Shown here: positions 6,260 through 6,804 of the stretch, one piece after another
Layout: each line of letters begins with the position of its first letter
Numbering within the stretch: the first letter of the stretch is position 1
Source of the DNA: Gammaproteobacteria bacterium
Lineage (GTDB): Bacteria; Pseudomonadota; Gammaproteobacteria; Competibacterales; Competibacteraceae
NCBI GenBank assembly: GCA_020047885.1
Contig: JAIFNF010000316.1
Span: forward strand, 1 to 6,804
DNA: 6,804 nt
Direction: 5' to 3'
The notes under the pieces: generated by a model
Told to the model about the DNA's origin: nothing
Database searches by the model: none
Seen by the model: only the letters and a program-made list of their open reading frames with translations
Position numbers and translations under genes: made by a program

Positions 6260-6443
6260 ATGGCAACTGAATTTTCAGATCTTTACAAATTTTGTGCGCC
6301 ATAAAATCTTTGATTTCAGTATGACGTGGCACTGCGGTCATTTCTTCGTTATGTATATTTTTCCAGATCGAGTGCCTGCTGCCTTCCCTCCATAAAACAC
6401 ATCCATTGCTTGTTAAATGCTGAATGAGCTGGCTTCTTTTCAT
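6258..6443 (-). CDS. hicA: HicA-family type II toxin (mRNA interferase)
   Basis: The product is 61 residues, the usual HicA size. HicA toxins have a dsRBD-like fold and cut mRNA using a conserved histidine. Here the N-terminal helix (SQLIQHLTSNGC) is followed by WREGSRHSIWKN, with His24 in the catalytic position, then AVPRHTEIKDFMAHKI, matching the family VPRH...I...... segment. It looks intact. Its ATG overlaps the hicB stop by 4 bp (ATGA, 6440-6443), so it is probably translated by coupling from the antitoxin gene. Base composition is clearly AT-richer than the adjacent bio genes, which suggests acquisition. Confidence 0.85.
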   Translation of the reverse strand: MKRSQLIQHLTSNGCVLWREGSRHSIWKNIHNEEMTAVPRHTEIKDFMAHKICKDLKIQLP

Positions 6444-6652
6444 ATCGCTAAGGGAACTTCCTCAAAATTCCTGTCCGCTTGTCTACGAGACTCTTCAACC
6501 CTTAATTCCAAAATGTCGATGACGGCTTCTCTTAAGCTCGCCAGTAACTCCTCTTTTGTTTTTTCTTGAGCATTAGCACCCGGTATTTCTTCAACCCAAC
6601 CGAGCCACCAGTCACCATCTTTCTTCACAATAGCCGTGAATTCAGCTTTCAT
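6440..6652 (-). CDS. hicB: HicB-family antitoxin, short form
   Basis: The product is 70 residues. The HicB RNase-H-like partial fold is visible: FTAIVKKDGDWWLGWVEEIPG (positions 5-25), then NAQEKTKEELLASLREAV and a C-terminal EEVPLAI strand. It should bind and neutralise HicA. Unlike longer HicBs there is no ribbon-helix-helix or HTH DNA-binding domain after the fold, so autoregulation of the promoter by this protein alone is doubtful. Antitoxin-first order (hicB then hicA) is one of the known arrangements. The ATG at 6652 is the only start that gives the full first strand. Its upstream ribosome site is weak. Confidence 0.88.
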   Translation of the reverse strand: MKAEFTAIVKKDGDWWLGWVEEIPGANAQEKTKEELLASLREAVIDILELRVEESRRQADRNFEEVPLAI

Positions 6653-6697
6653 TTTATTGAACCACTGTCTTTAAGTCATCAGATTTTCCGCGAGAGA

Positions 6698-6717
6698 CCC
6701 CGGCCTTCAGGCCGGGG
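6698..6717. repeat. Perfect GC-rich palindrome (8-bp stem, 4-nt loop)
   Basis: CCCCGGCC TTCA GGCCGGGG, with the loop ends T and A able to pair for a ninth step. It is symmetrical enough to fold on either strand. No U-tract follows on either side, so it looks like an RNA scaffold or transposon-end structure rather than a standard intrinsic terminator. Confidence 0.85.
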
Positions 6718-6728
6718 AGGGATAGCGG

Positions 6729-6745
6729 GCCGAACGCAGTTCGGC
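6729..6745. repeat. Second perfect hairpin (7-bp stem, 3-nt loop)
   Basis: GCCGAAC GCA GTTCGGC, 11 bp from the larger palindrome. Two perfect stems spaced this closely suggest a structured RNA transcribed leftwards, in agreement with the IS-end interpretation. Confidence 0.8.
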
Positions 6746-6804
6746 GGCCTTTGGGTTGGGTTGTTGCGAATAGCCATAGCCATCCGCACGTTGAATGACT
6801 TTGC

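Larger units (their letters stand above)
6672..6804 (-). mobile_element. Candidate right end / omega-RNA-like scaffold of an IS200/IS605-type element
   Basis: Read leftwards, this stretch holds two perfect hairpins: GCCGAAC-loop-GTTCGGC (6729-6745) and CCCCGGCC-loop-GGCCGGGG (6698-6717). They are followed by TCTCGCGGAAAATCTGATGA. Strong GC hairpins of the CCCCGGCCTGAAGGCCGGGG kind followed by such a tail are typical of the 3' ends of IS200/IS605 elements carrying tnpB, where they form part of the guide (omega) RNA. A frame open from the window edge ends with TGA at 6709-6707, inside the hairpin (31 residues, ending RSARYPSPA), and could be the tail of that gene. All three frames are open here, so this is weak coding evidence. 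The exact left boundary is not visible. Alternatively, this is only a strong terminator of a gene beyond the edge. Confidence 0.45.

Noticed and set aside
6653..6700. Promoter for hicBA
   Set aside because: AT-rich hexamer-like words are present, but no pair with acceptable -10/-35 match and spacing could be defended by eye.

Overview
The window reads as part of a Gram-negative, probably gammaproteobacterial, chromosome. Genes cover most of it. The main genes are GC-rich (about 65% in a sampled stretch of bioF), with an AT-rich patch near the right end (about 33% in a sampled stretch of hicA). The bioF-bioC-bioD gene order and the use of a BioC methyltransferase fit Gammaproteobacteria. I cannot place it more finely from sequence alone.

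Left half (1-3430, + strand): the 3' part of one very large open frame that enters from beyond the left edge. It encodes a modular, probably exported repeat protein. In order it carries the last classical RCC1 repeat of an upstream set, three InlB-B-like 'bacterial repeat' modules, a DUF4214 region with about four units, seven 37-residue RCC1/BLIP-II-like repeats, a fourth bacterial-repeat module, seven more 37-residue repeats, then the stop. The 7 + 1 + 7 layout suggests two complete seven-bladed propellers joined by a small beta module. Every one of the 14 blades keeps the same two cysteines. The ligand is unknown.

Middle and right (3511-6229, - strand): a tight biotin cluster transcribed leftwards, bioF -> bioC -> bioD. 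Stop and start codons overlap by 7 bp and then 4 bp. BioC methylates malonyl-ACP to start pimelate synthesis, BioF condenses pimeloyl-ACP with alanine, and BioD makes dethiobiotin. bioA, bioB and bioH are not in the window.

Right end (6258-6652, - strand): an AT-rich hicB-hicA toxin-antitoxin pair directly upstream of bioF and in the same direction. The hicA-bioF gap of 28 bp is filled by a 15-bp tandem direct repeat. Beyond hicB, two perfect GC-rich hairpins (6698-6745) resemble the right end / omega-RNA scaffold of an IS200/IS605-type (tnpB-bearing) element lying mostly outside the window. The likely history is arrival of the TA pair, and possibly of the IS, next to a resident biotin operon.

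Non-coding stretches are short: 80 bp between the convergent big gene and bioD, 28 bp between hicA and bioF, and 152 bp at the right edge.
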